Below are positions 31,300 to 44,122 of a stretch of 64,000 bases of DNA, in pieces (the first letter of the stretch is position 1; each line of letters begins with the position of its first letter). Made by a program: the position numbers and the translations under genes. The stretch lies in assembly GCA_036346225.1 (NCBI GenBank), contig JARFIW010001108.1, positions 3,804,501 through 3,868,500 on the forward strand, read 5' to 3'. The notes beneath the pieces were generated by a model. It was not told where the DNA came from. It worked only from the letters and a program-made list of their open reading frames with translations, and did no database searches. Source of the stretch: Platerodrilus igneus. Its lineage: Eukaryota > Arthropoda > Insecta > Coleoptera > Lycidae.

Positions 31300-33150
31300 T
31301 ACAACTTTATCATAAAAGTCCTGACTGATGCAACTCATGACCTGTAGTTGTTTATAGTAAGCATCAGATTTAAGTGCATTTACTTTTTCGTCATTAAATT
31401 TTGCGTCTTGAAACTGGTTGGACGCGTGCCTCCACTCATTTATGTTCTGAGCTAGCCTACACAGTTCCCTGAAATTCCCTTAACAACCTATATACAGCTC
31501 GGTTCCCCTTATATTGTTTTCTAATTATATGCCCTATTTCACCGAGATTTAGTGGTATGTGAAGGGGGGATCCTGACATGGTCCGCTTGAAAAATTTTTG
31601 GCGAGCATTTTTCACAAAAATACACCCTCGTTCGGATGAGAGATAAAATGAAAGTCCCGTGTGTGAGTGTTGTCACGCACGTTAAAGATCCCAACCTTGC
31701 TTGGAACAGCAAGGGTTCGGCAAAATTCCAAATTTTCCAGGTAAAAAAAACTCGCTTCCTGGTCAATGTAGTACCTTTGGGTGGAGCATTGGAGTCACAT
31801 GTTAGGTATGTGAAGGGGGATAAGCAGCCTGTGGCAGCGAAAGATCCTCCAACTCTTAGATATTTACCAAATTAATAGTTTTCCAGTAAATCCTTTCGCA
31901 TAATTAACATTAGGTAAGAATATTACAAAACCAATACCTGTAGTTGTTTATAATAATCATCAAGTACAGTTATTTTTTTCATCATTAGTTTTTCCATCTT
32001 AGGACTGGTTGGAGGCGTACCTCCATTGATTTCTATTCTGAGCTAGTCAACACATTTCCCTGAAATTCTCACATCCTTCATCTTTCACTATCTGTGTGCA
32101 ATAGTCTAACCTAGGTCTACCTCTACCTCTCTTTTTTTCTTACCTCTGCTTCTAATATACTCCGCACTTTTCCCTCAGGTTTTAGTATCTGGTTCATCAT
32201 CCTATCTCTCTTATTTTTTACTGTTTTCCACATATTTCTTTCTTCTCCTACCATTTCTAGTACCTCCTTGTTCTTAACTTTGTCTGTCCATGATATTTTC
32301 ATCATACGTCTGTAGCACCACATTTCAATGGCTTCTACCTTTTTTTTGTCCGCTTCTCCTACTGTCCAGGCTTCGCAGTCGTACAGTGCTGTGCTCCACA
32401 CATATGTTTTAAGCAATCTTTCCCTTGTTTCTACGTTTGTTGTCTTAGCACGACCTTGTGCTACTCTTTATTTTATATCTTTTGTACTAGAACTTTAGTT
32501 TTATTTTTGTTAATTTTCATACAATATCTCTCTGTTAGAACTGTTTCCATTTCATTAAGAGCAGTTCCTAACTCTTCTTTGCTAGAGGCTAATACCGTTA
32601 TATCATCTGCAAATCTAAGCATATCAATCTTTTGTCCCTGCATAGTAATTCCAAATGTCTTCCAGCATTTGACAGAATTCATTGCCTCTTCAATGTACAA
32701 GTGAAAAATTAATGGGGATAAGCCACATCCCTGTCTCACCCCTTTCCTAATAATTACTTCTCTACCTTCCTGCTCTAATTCTATTACCGCTGTTTGCTCT
32801 TTGTATAAGCTATGTACTATTCGTCTATCCCTTATAACTCAATCTTTTTGAGTATTTTGAAAAAAATTTTACATTGTACATTGTCGAATGCTTTTTCAGA
32901 TCTGCAAACCCTATATACACGCTTTACACCCTTTTCTATTGTTTTTTACATTATCACCCACAGAGCTAAAATAGCCTCCCGTGTTCTCCTATTTCGCCTA
33001 AACCCAAATTGATCTTCATCTAGTATTTCTTCAGCTCTTTCTTAATTCGTTTTTGTACAATTGTAGTTAATATTTTTGAAGCGTGTGCTATTAAACTTAT
33101 TGTTCGAAAATTTTTACATCCATCCGCGCCCCTTTTTTTTTGTATGGTTA
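31300..33150 (-). mobile_element. RTE-like LINE copy 3 (5'-truncated, minus strand)
   Basis: Starts abruptly at ~33150 at the same LINE position as copy 2 (44760). It carries RT motifs (RQGCGLSPLIFHLYIEEAM; RFADDITVLASSKEE at about 32610) in 32473-32739 and the conserved C-terminal block (CEAWTVGEADKKKVEAIEMW; SWTDKVKN) in 32123-32416. Then follows a first 3' module (about 32080-31830), an embedded SINE (31560-31830, plus strand) and part of a second module (31550-31320). Several stops and frameshifts. Confidence 0.85.
31560..31830 (+). mobile_element. tRNA-SINE inside LINE copy 3 tail
   Basis: Body and tail as in the full SINE (TACACCCTCGTTCGGATGAGAG, CACGCACGTTAAAGATCCC, GGTATGTGAAGGGGG). 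Most of the tRNA head is lost (GATCCTGACATGGTCCGC joins the flank). Flanked on both sides by GGTATGTGAAGG, the target duplication shared with the SINEs in LINE copy 2. Confidence 0.8.
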
Positions 33151-33560
33151 CTATGATATTACGTTATAAAGTTTATAAGTTTAAACGAAATAACGAAAAT
33201 CTAATATCAAGCTTATAGTGACATCAAATATTCATTTACAAACAGTTCTTCAAATCATATTTGCTACATCCACATGCATCTTCCTTTACCAAACACTATT
33301 CAAAAAGAAAGATATTACTTACGTATAAACATTAAAATCTACAAATAAGATCCAATATCGTCAGCACATTTTATATTTAACAAAATTTTTTGTAACTACC
33401 GTAAGATCTCTCTTATGATTAGTATTTCACAAGCTTTCCTTATGTAAATCACGCTATGTACAAATTGTTTTTTGTAGAAATGCGCATTGATAATTTTAAT
33501 AAAGCTTCCTACTCGCAGTCAAACGCAACTGATCAGATACATTCGATGAATCCTCTTATA
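33150..33560 (-). pseudogene. gypsy leader/gag remnant upstream of LINE copy 3
   Basis: Inverted counterpart of 44390-44760 with ~90% identity by eye (ATGCGCATTTCTACAAAAAA, GTGATTTACATAAGGAAA, GAGAGATCTTACGGTAG). Because 44390 lies ~290 bp after an LTR and primer site, this should be the 5' part of the gypsy element. No gag domain is legible. Confidence 0.55.
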
Positions 33561-34899
33561 ATGGTCAAATTTTATCCGTAATTCAAACTTATAAAAAATT
33601 CAATTATCGACTTACAGAAAAAATAATCTACGTACCAAATTCTTGTGTAATCTAACTTACTTAAGCACATAAAACAAGCACAAATGTCTTTAAAAGAATT
33701 GTAAAACAATGATTTAACATTAACTTGTTGACTGTCCTTCTTTCTTGTAAGCGTAAGCTTGTGTCCATTAAACTTCATACAATTCTCTTCAAATCCATAT
33801 CAGAGCAGTTCAATTACTTTTGTAATTAATCCACCATTAACCATGCATTTAAAAATTCCTATCATATTCTTCTATTTAAATTAAAATTTTTTCTTTCTGG
33901 AATTTAATGCCATTCATCAAAACCCAGTTTCACTATTTACTTCAAATAATCTGCAAATAAAATCAATTTTCAACGTAGCTTGCTATACACTTAAAACAGA
34001 TCACTGGTCATGCACTCGACTCATTAGCTACGTTATAGTTTTACATTATTATTTATTAAAAGTTATTTTTAAACCTGTAGTACTAAATGTAATTAATTTG
34101 CAATAAACAAATGATCCTGTTCTAATTCTCAATCGGTTTAAATATGAACTCCCAACGTCATTCAAATCTAGAACAATTCGTCTGATTTTACTTATACGGC
34201 TGATGCAACTTTCCCGGAAATTGAAGCTCTGTGGCTTAATTAGGACATTATCTTACCTAAGTTGCTGCTATCCTTTGATTTATTACGTCGTTAAATGTTT
34301 TATTACATTTCCTAATCGGAATCTTTACTGAATGAGAGTTCAAAATGCCTATCTGTTATGTTAATTAATAGCTACCATTGCCCATTTCACAATCGTTATC
34401 TTTTGATTTATGGATTGTTAAACGCCCCATCTCACATTATAGCCCCTAATTAGAATGTTCATTCATGTTATTTGTTGCTGAAGTTAATTATCTGTTACCC
34501 TCTCGCTATCTAATTTGATGTATGGGTTTTGGTACTCAATACATTAACTTTGAAATTCGCTGTTTCTATAATGAATAAACTATAGTTTTAATCTAAAATA
34601 TAAGATTTGTATGTGTTCTGTGCTATTTCTCAATCGAATGGAATAGATCTTGTTATAAAATGAACTAAACGTATTTTAAATAATGTTTTAATGAAGAGCA
34701 TTTTAGATACACGGGTTTTCAACTTATACACTATACTTTTTTCCTATTTAGAAAGCATTTCAAAAGGTAAGAAATACTTTTTAATTAGAAGAATCTTCAC
34801 AGATTTTTAATTACATACTATGCACTATTTATAGATGCTATTATGCAATATAAATAAAGCTTATCCTGTCACAGGTTATAATCCGATTTCTTATCACAT

Positions 34900-34900
<1 letters not shown>
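33561..34900. other. AT-rich intergenic sequence
   Basis: No gene or repeat copy recognised. Confidence 0.4.

Positions 34901-34934
<34 letters not shown>
34901..34934. repeat. TA microsatellite
   Basis: (TA)n preceded by CACATCAATATA, the same left flank as the tract at 40013. Confidence 0.95.
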
Positions 34935-34938
<4 letters not shown>

Positions 34939-36270
34939 ATATAAAATAAAACGAACCAAAAGCACAGAAAATCCTAAATTTTTTAATACTTAATTTTCTG
35001 TAAAGAAACCCCTGTATAATATTTTAGTAATACGATAGATTTAGTATAATTTATTTTAATACATAAGTAAAACCCTTGAAAAATACAAATCACTCCTTGA
35101 TCATAAAACCCGCGCATCTAATTAAAGAAAACAAAGTATCATTTGGATATATAAATATTTACCTCCTAAAGACATGAAATACCATTTAAAAATGCGTTCG
35201 GTAACTTAATCAAAAGTATTAAATAACATTACGCTATTATAGAAAACATTATTAAAAAGTACTCCTTATTCTACAACTTTATTTTTGCAAACATTCAACA
35301 AGACGCTTGAACACTACATTTATTTTATAGAGATCTCTTTCCATTTAAAAATATAACGCAAAATCCAATTTGTGTACAGGGCTACTATTCTAGATTGTTC
35401 TAATGTTGAAAGTTTCATTGAGTGACGAGAGTCAATAAATCACAAATGACAGGTAATTATCTTGTACGATAACAAGCATACGAATGAACATTCCAATTAG
35501 TAAAGCGCGATAAGGCTTTTAATGGCCCATAAATTATGACCGCGAGCGATAACGGCAGGCATTTCCTTTGAACGCTACACCAACTAACAAAGATAGTGAA
35601 ATTGTACGATCATAATTTAGATACGATAAGATGTGTAAAGACAATTACTCTGATAACAAAAATTACCGTTAACAATTTTTCATTCAATTTGTCAATTCAG
35701 AAGCTACTTTACGATCTCAAAAATAAAATGATAGCTAATAAACTTGTAAGTTACATCATCTCGATGAGTCAAACCAACTGGAAATGTATTCAAAATTCTC
35801 TAGAACATGTGAAGTATTGAAGATTTTATTATATAAAACCGTGAACGCATTAAATAATTCAATCAAAACCGGTTCTGTTTATAAATGCCCTTACCGCTAG
35901 TGTTTTAAACGATCAACTTAAAATATTGATTAAAACAATTTCTTTTTTAAAACGTATGGAGTAAAATACAACGTATAAAAATAAATTCTATTGAAATATT
36001 AACGACTTAAATGGAAAAATTTAATTAACGTGGGAAACATAAACGGAGGAATTGAAATTTGATTTTTCGGTGCAGTTATTATGGCACAAAATGGAGATAG
36101 AAATTTGATCAACAACTGGGCTTAAAGAATTTATTTTAAAAACGCAAGTATATCTTTGTTCACATCTTTTGAATGACATTTATGTACTAGAATTAATTTA
36201 AGTAGGTTACATTGTATAATGGTTTGGCATATAGATATTTTTCTGTAAATGCATAGTGTAAACCTGTTTT
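34935..36270. other. AT-rich intergenic sequence
   Basis: No supported feature. An ORF at 35596-35820 has no family features. Confidence 0.4.
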
Positions 36271-36391
36271 GAGGTCAAAATCCGATTAAATTCGACCATT
36301 ATCAAGGCATAAAAGGGTATCTGATCAGCTACTTCTTCGGAGGTAAGAGAGATTATTGCAATTATCCATCCTATTTTAATGTGTACATTTT

Positions 36392-36853
36392 GTGACTTAC
36401 ATAAGAAAGGTTAACAATTTAATCATCACAAACACATTATTTCAACATCATGCTAGAAGACGATATACGTGGAAGATGCCAGGAGATATAGGAAGATATC
36501 AAATAGATTACATTCTTGTTAGACAACGGTTTAGGAATCAAGTAAAAGACTGTAGAAGCTACCCAGAAGCAGATATAGATACTGACCACAACATCGTAAT
36601 TATGAAGGCCGCACTTAAATTTAAAAATCTGAAAAAAAGGAACGGAAAAAGGCACTTGGACTTAGAGAAACTAAAAGATAAAGATATTCAAGTAAGATTC
36701 GAAAAAAAGTCAAATGAATTGCTGAATGATATCGGGAAAATATCTGAAACTAAGGAAGTAGAAACAGAATGGAATAACATTAAATCCAGCCTAGACATGG
36801 CGGCCAGAGATATTCTGGGGTATACACAAAAGAAAATAAGAAACCATGGATAA
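36392..36853 (+). pseudogene. APE-type endonuclease, C-terminal end (LINE copy 1)
   Basis: Contains NTLFQHHARRRYTWKMPGD, IDYILVRQRFRNQVKDCRSY and the catalytic DTDHNIVIM (the SDH-type motif with Thr in place of Ser). This matches the endonuclease end of RTE-type LINEs. The N-terminal half with the other catalytic residues is missing. Confidence 0.85.
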
Positions 36854-36941
36854 CAAAGGATATCGTGAATTTAATAGAAGAAAGACGAAAATACAAAAAT
36901 AAATCAGACGAAACAGGAAAACAAAGATACAAAGCCATAAA

Positions 36942-38181
36942 ATGGAAATTATTCGAAAATGCAGGAAAGCTAAAGAACAATGGATTGATGAAAAGTGCAA
37001 AGAGGTACAAACAAAGATGGAAATAGGAAAGACAGACGAAGCATACAAATTAATTAGAATGAATTTTAGGGATATAAAACCGTATAGTAAAAATATAAGG
37101 GACGCACAAGGAAACGTCATTATAGAAAACGTAGAGAAAGTGAGTAGATGGCAAGAATATATAGAGAATTTATATGCAGGAGAGGAACTAACTGCATTAG
37201 AACAGGAATCAGACATTGAAAATGATGACTTGGGATATCCTATACTTCGAGACGAGTTTGAATTAGCATTAAAGAGTCTGAAAAATGGTAAGGCGCCGGG
37301 TACAGATAAGGTGCAAGCAGAAACTCTAAAGGCCGCTGGACAAGCAGTAACAGAACGTCTCTTCCAACTTGTAAGCTATATGTATGAGACAGGCGAGTTG
37401 CCCAAAGATTTCAAACGTAGCATCATAGTAACTATACCAAAAAAGAAAGGCGCGGATAGATGTGAAAATTTTCGTACAATAAGTTTGACAGCACACGTGT
37501 CAAAATATTAACTAGAATTGTGCAAAGACGAATGGAAAAACGAGCTGAAGAAATACTAGGAGAAGACCAATTTGGGTTTAGGCGAAACAGGGGAACGCGG
37601 GAGGCTATTTTAGCTCTGAGAGTGATAATGGAGAAAACAATAGAAAAGGGAAAGCATGTATATAGGGTTTGTAGATCTGGAAAAAGCATTCGACAATGTA
37701 AATTGGAAAAAAATGTTTGAAATACTCAAAAAGATTGGAATGAGTTATAGGGATAGACGAATAGTACATAGCTTATACAAAGAGCAAACAGCAGTAATAG
37801 AATTAGAGCAGGAACGTAGAGAAGTAAACATTAGGAAAGGGGTGAGACAGGGATGTGCCCTATCCCCATTGATCTTTAACTTGTACATAGAAGAGGCAAT
37901 GAATACTGTCAAATGCAGGAAGACATTTGGAATTACTAAGCAGGGACAAAAAAATTGATATGGTTAGATTTGCAGATGATATAGCGGTATTAGCGTCTAG
38001 CAAGGAAGAGTTAGAAGCTGCTCTTAATGAAATGGAAACGGTTCTGACAGAGAGATACGGTATGAAAATTAACAAAACTAAAACTAAAGTTCTAGTTTGC
38101 AAAGGTGGGGAAAATAAATCAAAACAAGAATACAAGTATCTAACACGAACTTACAAGAGGTTAAGGATTTCTGCTACCTAG
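36942..38181 (+). pseudogene. reverse transcriptase of RTE-like LINE copy 1
   Basis: Broken into frames at 36942-37511, 37520-37720, 37656-37958 and 37927-38181. Motifs in order: KSLKNGKAPGTDKVQAE, SIIVTIPKKKG, EDQFGFRRNRGTREAI, GFVDLEKAFDNVNW (motif A), RKGVRQGCALSPLIFN (motif B) and RFADDIAVLASS (motif C with both catalytic Asp). The residues are intact but the frames are not. Confidence 0.9.
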
Positions 38182-38289
38182 GAAGCCAAATAACGCAAGA
38201 TGGGAAAAGCACAAAGATATAAAACAAAGATTAGCACAAGGTCGTGCTACATTTAACAAGAAAAGCAACTACTGTGCTCAAAGACCACA

Positions 38290-38681
38290 AACATAGAAAC
38301 AAGGAAAAGATTGCTTAAAACATATGTGTGGAGCACAGCACTGTACGGCTGTGAAGCCTGGACAGTAGGAGAAGCGGACAAGAAAAGGTAGAAGCCTTTG
38401 AAATGTGGTGCTACAGGCGTATGATGAAGATATCATGGACAGACAAAGTTAAGAACGAAGAGGTACTAAAAATGGTAGGGGACGAAAGAAATATGTGGAA
38501 AACGGTAAAAAATAGGAGAGATATGATGATAGGCCACATACTACGGCATGAGGGAATAGTGCGGAATATATTAGAAGCAGAGATAGGAAAAAAGAGAAGA
38601 AGAGGCAGACCTAGATTAGACTACTGCACACAGATAGTAAAAGATGTAGGCTGTAGAGGTTTCAGGAGATGTGTAGGCTAG
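38290..38681 (+). pseudogene. C-terminal domain of RTE-like LINE copy 1
   Basis: LLKTYVWSTALYGCEAWTVG, then EMWCYRRMMKISWTDKVKN, then IGHILRHEG and RRGRPRLDYCTQIVKDVG. This conserved block follows RT in RTE-like and several other LINEs. Its function is not established. A frameshift lies near 38390. Confidence 0.85.
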
Positions 38682-39800
38682 CCCAGAATAGAAATCAATG
38701 GAGGTACGCATCCAACCAATCCCAAGATGGATAAACTAATGACGAAAAGATAACTGTGCTTAAACATGATGATTATTATAAGTAACTACAAGAATTGGTT
38801 GGGCAATATTCTCGAATAATGTTAAGTGTGTGAAAGGATTTACTGGAAAACCATTATTTCGGCAAATGTCTAAGTGTTGGGGATCTTGGTAGCCACAGGT
38901 TGCTTAACCTCCTTCACTGAATCTCGGTAAAATAGGGTATAAAATTAGAAAACAATAGAAAGGGAACGAGCTGAATACACATGCTGTGTGAGAATTTCAG
39001 GAACTATGTAGGCTAGCTCAGAATATAAATAAGTGCAGGTGCGTGTCCAACCAGTTTTGAGACGGAAAACCTAATGACGAAAAAATAAGCACAGATAAAT
39101 CTGATGATTAGTATAAACAACTAGTTGTTGGTTGCGAAATACCTGCAACTAATGTTGACTGTGCGAAAAGATAAATTGGAAAATATATTAAATCGTCAAA
39201 TGGTTAAGTGTTGGGGGAACTTGGCAGCCACAGGCTGGTTACCTCCCTTCACAACCATTGAAGGTCGGAGAAATAGGGCATGTAACTGTAAAACAATAGA
39301 AAGTGATCAAACTGCATCTAACAAGAAAGAACAGCGCCTATGAGGAAAGACAACAAACATAGAATAAGAAGAAAATTGTTGAAAGCATATGTGTGTAGCA
39401 CAGCACAGTATGCCTAGGAAATACGGGCAGTCTGAAACGCAGACAGAAAAACGGTAGCAGCCTTTTGAAATGCTGTGCTTCAGATGTATGAGGACGATAG
39501 CGTGGACAGACAAAAATAATAACAAATAAGTTACAGAAATAGTAGGGGAACAAGGATATCTGGGGAAAAAGAGAAATAGTAGGGCGGAATACGTTCTAAG
39601 GCATTTTTGGGGAATAGTATGTGATATATTACAAGCAGAGATAGGAAAAAAGAGGTAGATGTAGACCTAGATCAGACAGTTATAGATGCAAACTGTGCAT
39701 ATTTCAGGGAAATCTGTAGGTTAGCTCAGAATAGGGAACAATGATGGTACGCGTCTAACCAGTTCTAGGACTGAAGACCTAATGATGATGATGATGATAA
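38640..39800 (+). repeat. three diverged tandem 3' modules of LINE copy 1
   Basis: Each module starts with a version of TTTCAGG-ATGTGTAGGCTAGC-CAGAATA, passes through CCAACCAGT-CCAAGATGGA-AAACTAATGA, and reaches GGTTGGGGATCTTGG-AGCCACAGG. The third module instead repeats the C-terminal ORF block in a badly decayed form (GTGTGTAGCACAGCACAGTA; GGACAGACAAA) and ends in (GAT)n. The same arrangement is found in copy 2. Confidence 0.75.
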
Positions 39801-40011
39801 GAAAGGTGTGGAAAAGACACTATGCTCTCCACATTAATCTATAGTAATTATGAAATAATTGTTTTTGATTTATATTTTATGTAATTAGAATTGTGATGTT
39901 GAAATACGGGCATCTTCAAGTAATAGTTCACCTTAAATCAATATTGCCTTCATGGCACTTTTTATTGAAGCCCATCATAGGGGTACATTTTCGTAGCCAC
40001 ACAATTTACAT

Positions 40012-40012
<1 letters not shown>
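39801..40012. other. short intergenic stretch
   Basis: Nothing recognisable between the LINE end and the TA tract. Confidence 0.4.

Positions 40013-40050
<38 letters not shown>
40013..40050. repeat. TA microsatellite
   Basis: About 19 TA units preceded by ACATCAATATA. Confidence 0.95.
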
Positions 40051-40054
<4 letters not shown>

Positions 40055-40174
40055 TTTTAGATAGTAAACTACACAAGGTAAGTTGATAAATACTATCATA
40101 TTACAGTAAATAAGATAAAATAATAACTTAATGATCATTTGGGCTTTGCATAAAAGCTATTATTTCATCTTATT

Positions 40175-40179
<5 letters not shown>

Positions 40180-40227
<48 letters not shown>
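40180..40227. repeat. TA microsatellite
   Basis: About 24 AT units. The ORF through it is spurious. Confidence 0.95.
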
Positions 40228-40231
<4 letters not shown>

Positions 40232-40339
40232 AATTGGATATACCAAACAAAATTCTGCTATTGTTTTTGGCAAAAAGTGTTTGTTGACTGTGTTGCGGAC
40301 AACCACCATTTCATCAAGACATTCTATTACTGTGCGTTT

Positions 40340-40575
40340 TAACTACGGATGGCAACAAAACCGATTTTGCTAATGTTACGGCTTTCATCAAAACCAAAAA
40401 CCGGTTTGGTAAATCGGTTTAGTAAATCCGTTCATTAAACCGAATTGGTAAATCGATTTTTCTAACGGTTTCGTATACCGACTTAGTCCAGCGGTTTGTT
40501 GAACTGGTTTCATTAAAACTAGTTCTGGAAAAAACCGGTTTTTGTAAACCTGGATCTAAAATCCGTTTGGATAAA
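40340..40575. repeat. short-period ACCGGTTT/AAATCGGT-rich repeat
   Basis: Degenerate 12-16-bp reiteration (GGTTTGGTAAATCGGTTTAG, AAACCGAATTGGTAAATCG, GAAAAAACCGGTTTTTG). It resembles, in lower GC, the tracts at 22350 and 24700. Confidence 0.55.
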
Positions 40576-40579
40576 AACT

Positions 40580-43342
40580 GGCAAGCCCACACAAATCTTA
40601 ATCTCGTGATTGTTATTCATAAACAACTCCATAATTAAATCTTTCTTAATATGTATAAAATTTACTTTAATAGGTCATGAAATTTAATATCCTCCCGTTT
40701 AAATCGTTTTTAAACTTACCTGAATTTAGCTAGGTTCTACTATCACTTTGTGTAATGGCAAAACCTGTATCGCGGGTTTGCCAACTCTTTATAATTAAAT
40801 TACATTTACTTTTACACACAACTTGTAAATTTAAAATACTTGTACACAGAAAAATCTTATTACGCAGCTTAACTAATTAATCGATCTGTTAGAAACTTAA
40901 ACAAAATATATTTATTTTACCGTTACAGATGTTTATTGTTGGCTCCAAAATGCTCCAAAATCGTTTAAATCGTTTCAGAAAGTAAGCATTTTCCAGAAAT
41001 TGCTCCATAGAACATATAATAAACCATTCCAAATTATATATGCCTTATTCCAATTAATAAAAACCTTATTTTGCAGTAGTTTTAATTATTTTTAATTATC
41101 TATTTTCCATTTTGAGACCATTGTAAGTGATCTACTAACGCCTGAGTATGAATCAACAGTTTAAGGTCGGGGATTCAAGTAAGACTCTTAAAACCGTATT
41201 TAAATAATTTTCACTACTAAATACCGTATATACTAGGTAGCACTTTAGAATACGAACGTGTTATCTAATTTCATCAATAAAATGCCAACGTCGACGCCCC
41301 TCATTCGACAATGATTGGTTTTTATAAAGACGAGCTACTATTTACGAAAGATTCGAGGATTTTCGCGCTTGATCTAGCATGTTGATTCCGAGGTTCTAAA
41401 AGGTGTGTCAATACGTGTGCCAATATCATTAGAAAATTTATTGTTTTACTACTGCCTCGGGCTATATAATAATTGACAAAACTTTTACCACGCGGTTATC
41501 GCTGTCAATATTATTAAGTTTATTGATTCTTTACAGTTTATTGCCGCTCTGGGCTATGAAATAATTGGTGAACGTTTATCTATTACATCGTTCTAAAACA
41601 TGGGGTTAATTAACTATGCTTTTTCAATTAAAAATACTAAGGTACTTTTGTTATTAAATTTAATGTGTTAAACATAATCAATTTGTTTTACAACTAACAT
41701 AAATTTTTTTGCTATTACATGATAAATGAACACGCGGTTTTACATAAAACTGACATTACATTTAACTGTAAATTTCTTCTAGAATATTTATCTACTTGAA
41801 CAGGATTAATTACCTATCAATTGCAAATAAAAATCTTTTAGAATACTCGATTTTACATAAAATTGAGTATTTTAAACGAAACCTTCTTGAAACACAACAC
41901 TTTCATTATAAAATGTGGATGAAACTTTTTAATAAACGCTTGTTTCCGTGTAGAGCATAAAAAATACTTTTATTCTTATCTAAAACACGATTAAACTATC
42001 TTAATGATCACGATTTTTTGCGCCAAATGTAATTGATACCTTATATACCAGACACTTCACAAATATGTTTCTTATACAAATAAATAATTAAATAATTTGG
42101 GAGTTTCGCGAATTTTTTCAAATATTCTCGAGTTTACGACGTTGATCTTTATCATGTGATACAATATGACCTCTTTGACCTTTCATCACATCAATATAAT
42201 ATTAAGAATATTAAAAATAATCAGTTTTGGGTATGACTTAATATGTAAGTCTCAAGCCTAATAAGAATTTTTTCTAAAACTTTGTTCAAGTATTAGCATA
42301 AGAGTTAGCAAATGTGCTTTATACATACACATAGAAGTACACACTCGTAATTATTGTGTAGCTATGCAGCAGACTACGAACCAAATACGTTCAATGATAC
42401 AAAGATCAAAAGGAATAAATTCGAAAAGTTTCATTTACTAAATAGCACGAAGGTTCTTGGATCTAGTGCAGTAGTAACTTGATTGAATTTCGTTTGCAAA
42501 TTTACTGAATCTAGTGCAGAATGGGATTTATTGAATTTACATGGGCTGAAAACTTCGTGTTTAGAAAATCAGTATTTTTATCGGTCTGAGAAAATGAAAC
42601 TATGCAGAATGTTCTATGCGGATATTCATAATGCAGATAACTGCATAGGTATCTATACTTGAAAGGCTGGCCTGAGCTGTAGAGTAGTCTGTGCAACTTT
42701 ACATATTGTAGCTTACATTCGCATAGCCACTGATTTGATTGAATTTAAAGAAAAATGTATGTTCTCACGAAATTTTAAATTAATACTTCAATTCAATAAT
42801 ATAGTTTATCTCAGGTAGTATTAGAGAAAGACAAAATATATCAATCACCATAGCTCTAAAACTGAAGTATCAGCTACTAAAGCCACATACTTTGTATATT
42901 TTATCTTTGAAAACAAAATTTTCTTTTGTCTGGTTGATTAGAGTAAATTCTGATGAAGTTATACTTACCTGTAAAAATATATTTACAATATGGAGAAGTA
43001 TACCGATATTTCTATTACTGATTGACATACAATTTTTCTTTTGATCATAAGGTTCATTTAGAAAAATCTAAAATATATTTTCCTTATGTCTTTTTTTATC
43101 TTTTATTGCACTTTAAACTTTCGTTTTATTTACACAAAAATATTATCTCTTTTGATTCGCTCTATTTCATTGTAATCACAGTCTTGTGACTTTGAATTTT
43201 CTATTAAATCGAGTACTGTATTATCATTGGGTATCCCTACGGTTACACCTTTGTGCCGCGTCAGCAGTTGTAGTATCTAATATTCTTTTTAAAATTATTT
43301 TGAACGATTCTCGTTTAGTATGACGCCCGCCACTGGATTTTA
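40580..43342. other. AT-rich intergenic sequence
   Basis: No gene recognised. Around 41450-41575 two diverged ~100-bp direct units share GCCTCGGGCTATATAATAATTG / GCTCTGGGCTATGAAATAATTG-type words. Confidence 0.4.
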
Positions 43343-44101
43343 TGTTGATATAAGAGAGTATTAGTATAAGATGTTTCGGACAGAGTAGTAACCTATTTTT
43401 AATCCAGTCCCAAAAGCTCTGCGAGTTAAGTATTATGAAGGGACGACGAAGCGTGTCCTTCGGTTGACAGTGTAGTAGTGGAGCACGACTAAAATGTAAG
43501 CAAGTTCGGTGTTAATAATGCAAGTGCAAACGGGATCGTGTTTAACAATGCAGTCTAGTGGTAAAGATTTCTGAAATCTTCCCCGAAGAGCAGTTTGTCT
43601 ATGATATAATCTAGGATCGATCCTAATTATTATTTTCATTGTTGTAAGTGCATGTCGACGTTGTTCGAAATATTAAGGTTACTTAACTGGACTTATAGAT
43701 AAATGGGGTTTGTGTAAAGTAGAATCCACCGCGTGCTCGGGTTATATGAATAGCCAAGCTTTTAACATTCCAGAGAGTTCACGTTTGCAAAGAAAGAAAT
43801 GAAACGTTTGTGGAGCTAATATATTTTAGTACAGAAATTTACTTACGTTACGTTTGGATATTCGGACTTAGTTTATTTAAGGACAACTATAATTAACATC
43901 TACCATTTTACTATGGGCTATTATTAATTTTCCTAAGTAGTGTAGGTTCGATTTAGTAATTAGTTATAAAAGTTTGTTTCATTATTTCTTTTATGCTTTG
44001 ACTAAAAATTATTGCAAGTAAAGATTATACAGAAGCGTAACTGTTATTATTCACTCTATTTCAATCACGTAAAAGAACCCTTATTTAAGAGATAAGTTTC
44101 A
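43343..44101 (+). mobile_element. 5' LTR of inverted Ty3-gypsy copy
   Basis: From TGTTGATATAAGAG to GATAAGTTTCA, plus strand. Inverted partner of 27001-27615, but ~145 bp longer because of an extra segment at about 43437-43550 (around GGACGACGAAGCGTGTCC) that the other LTR lacks. Confidence 0.8.
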
Positions 44102-44122
44102 TTTAACGCGCAACAGTGGGAC
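44102..44122 (+). other. primer-binding-site-like sequence
   Basis: TTTAACGCGCAACAGTGGGAC directly after the LTR resembles the tRNA-Lys-type site TGGCGCCCAACGTGGGG with a few changes and one inserted base. Confidence 0.5.

Larger units (their letters stand above)
27001..33560 (-). mobile_element. Ty3-gypsy retrotransposon, decayed, 5'-truncated, with nested insertions
   Basis: Minus-strand order: leader/gag remnant (33560-33150), nested RTE-like LINE with SINE (33150-31300), protease and start of RT (31200-30550), two nested SINEs (30545-29995), rest of RT, RNase H and integrase (29995-28130), then the 3' LTR (27615-27001). The 5' LTR is missing. Its equivalent appears in the inverted partial copy at 43343-44760, where the LTR is followed by a tRNA-Lys-type primer site. 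Many stops and frameshifts show that it is dead. Confidence 0.85.
36392..39800 (+). mobile_element. RTE-like LINE copy 1 with reiterated 3' module and (GAT)n end
   Basis: The longest copy of the LINE. Order: C-terminal part of the APE-type endonuclease (36392-36853), RT (36942-38181), conserved C-terminal block (38290-38680), and then three successive diverged 3' modules (about 38640-38960, 38970-39290, 39290-39800). The last ends in (GAT)n at 39781-39800. RTE-type LINEs commonly end in a short tandem repeat and not in poly(A). None of the modules here carries the SINE. At least five frame breaks. Confidence 0.85.
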
